This document shows positions 63,496 to 64,000 of a stretch of DNA of 64,000 bases, piece after piece. How positions within the stretch are numbered: position 1 is the first letter of the stretch; each line of letters opens with the position of its first letter. Source of the stretch: Photobacterium sp. GB-56. Its GTDB lineage: Bacteria > Pseudomonadota > Gammaproteobacteria > Enterobacterales > Vibrionaceae. The stretch covers positions 310,001 through 374,000 of the forward strand of contig NZ_PYNW01000005.1 in assembly GCF_003026105.1 (NCBI RefSeq), in the 5' to 3' direction. A program made the position numbers and the translations under genes. Under the pieces are notes generated by a model. That model was not told where the DNA came from. It worked only from the letters and a program-made list of their open reading frames with translations, and ran no database searches.

Positions 63496-64000
63496 ATGAA
63501 CCTTACTGCCATCTCTACTCTTCTTATTGAAAATAAGATTTTCGCCAATCCTCGTCGTATTGCTCTACTCAATGCCATCCACCAAACAGGTTCGATAAGC
63601 AAAGGAGCAAAACTTGCAGGTATTAGTTATAAAGCCGCTTTTGATGCCGTTAAGGATATGAATATTCTTGCTGGCTCTGCACTTGTAACAAGTGAAAAAG
63701 GCGGTAAAGGTGGCGGTGGCGCGGAGCTCACGCGATTTGGTTTACGTTTAGTCCAAATGTATGAACTGCTAAATCAAATTCAAGATATGGGCTTAAAAGC
63801 CTTAAATGATGAAAGCGCGCCATTAGATAGTTTGTTGGGTATCATGTCTCGTTTTTCATTACAGACAAGTGCGAGAAATCAATTCTTTGGGCACATTAGT
63901 TCTATCGAACGTCATAGCTTGCATGATCGCGTTACGATTACACTTACCGACACCCATAATATCTATGCCACGATCACCCATGGCAGTACGGTAAAACTTC
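63496..64000 (+). CDS. modE: ModE molybdate-responsive transcription regulator, N-terminal part (3' end outside window)
   Basis: The frame runs open to the window end and encodes the first 168 residues of a protein that aligns with E. coli ModE. The winged-helix DNA-binding domain is complete: FANPRRIALLNAIHQTGSIS, then GAKLAGISYKAAFDAVKDMN and the loop SEKGGKGGGGAELTRFG. The start of the molybdate-binding TOBE domain follows (LSRFSLQTSARNQFFGHI in slightly different form: MSRFSLQTSARNQFFGHI). ModE with molybdate represses the modABC transporter, whose genes probably lie beyond the window. Confidence 0.93.
   Translation, partial: MNLTAISTLLIENKIFANPRRIALLNAIHQTGSISKGAKLAGISYKAAFDAVKDMNILAGSALVTSEKGGKGGGGAELTRFGLRLVQMYELLNQIQDMGLKALNDESAPLDSLLGIMSRFSLQTSARNQFFGHISSIERHSLHDRVTITLTDTHNIYATITHGSTVKL

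Noticed and set aside
1..64000. tRNA, rRNA, CRISPR arrays, integron attC arrays, intact IS elements
   Set aside because: Looked for in the intergenic regions by eye; no cloverleaf, regular repeat-spacer pattern or transposase gene was found.

Overview
This window looks like a chromosomal segment of a marine gammaproteobacterium of the family Vibrionaceae, most likely Photobacterium or a close relative. The evidence is the AT-rich sequence, the TtpC-type TonB2 gene cluster (DUF3450-ttpC-exbB2-exbD2-tonB2-TPR), the ModE, YdbH/YnbE/YdbL, UmuDC and MHFKDLG-type DEAD-box helicase sequences, and Vibrio-type small proteins (DUF3297, SPOR lipoprotein). The species assignment is inference. I found no rRNA, tRNA, CRISPR array, intact insertion sequence or prophage; the only mobile-DNA trace is a decayed integrase fragment near 61.2 kb.

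Layout. 0-3.6 kb: the 3' end of the lysine acetyltransferase gene pat, a CHASE3-type chemoreceptor and a secreted HExxH protein. 3.7-8.1 kb: the envelope lipid-homeostasis operon ydbH-ynbE-ydbL. 8.2-17 kb: YeiH transporter, sugar acetyltransferase, TPR membrane protein, a MINPP-like phytase lipoprotein, LexA-controlled umuDC, a SPOR lipoprotein and a DEAD-box helicase. 17-22.7 kb: YjdF-like membrane protein, galE, hydrolase lipoprotein, a GGDEF protein with a degenerate signature, a NUDIX hydrolase and an MntP/YtaF-like protein.

22.8-31.5 kb is the most distinctive block: a minus-strand array (PepSY membrane protein, DUF2271, DUF4198, small periplasmic protein, DUF6162, substrate-binding protein, ABC ATPase, ABC permease, second binding protein) with a Fur-box-like site at its head. 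Its overall plan recalls the Pseudomonas aeruginosa fpvGHJK-fpvCDEF genes that release iron from ferripyoverdine in the periplasm. An ECF sigma factor without a visible anti-sigma gene and an unidentified outer-membrane barrel lie directly upstream. 31.9-36 kb carries a PhyH-type dioxygenase, the folate-independent methionine synthase pair mesD-mesX, and a TauE/SafE exporter. 36-43.4 kb is a tightly overlapped TonB2/TtpC energy-transduction operon headed by a TonB-dependent siderophore receptor with a good Fur-box match. Together these two blocks could cover siderophore import across the outer membrane, iron release and metal import across the inner membrane.

43.6-50.4 kb holds small conserved proteins, a decayed sensor gene, a PACE efflux protein, a stand-alone RelA/SpoT-domain protein and a BCCT transporter. 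50.7-55.4 kb: a BenE transporter divergent from an XRE-cupin regulator with three near-identical palindromes between them, then a FUSC-family pump and an XRE-2TM regulator. 55.7-64 kb: a lipoprotein with HExxH, a YeiR-like zinc GTPase, an adjacent TldD/TldE protease pair, a LysE exporter, a zinc-ribbon protein, an FMN-dependent 2-hydroxyacid oxidase/dehydrogenase, and the 5' part of modE cut by the window end.

Start codons were adjusted by eye where a signal peptide, Shine-Dalgarno sequence or family alignment favoured an internal start. Family names come from recognising motifs, not from database searches. Regulatory site scores are hand counts.
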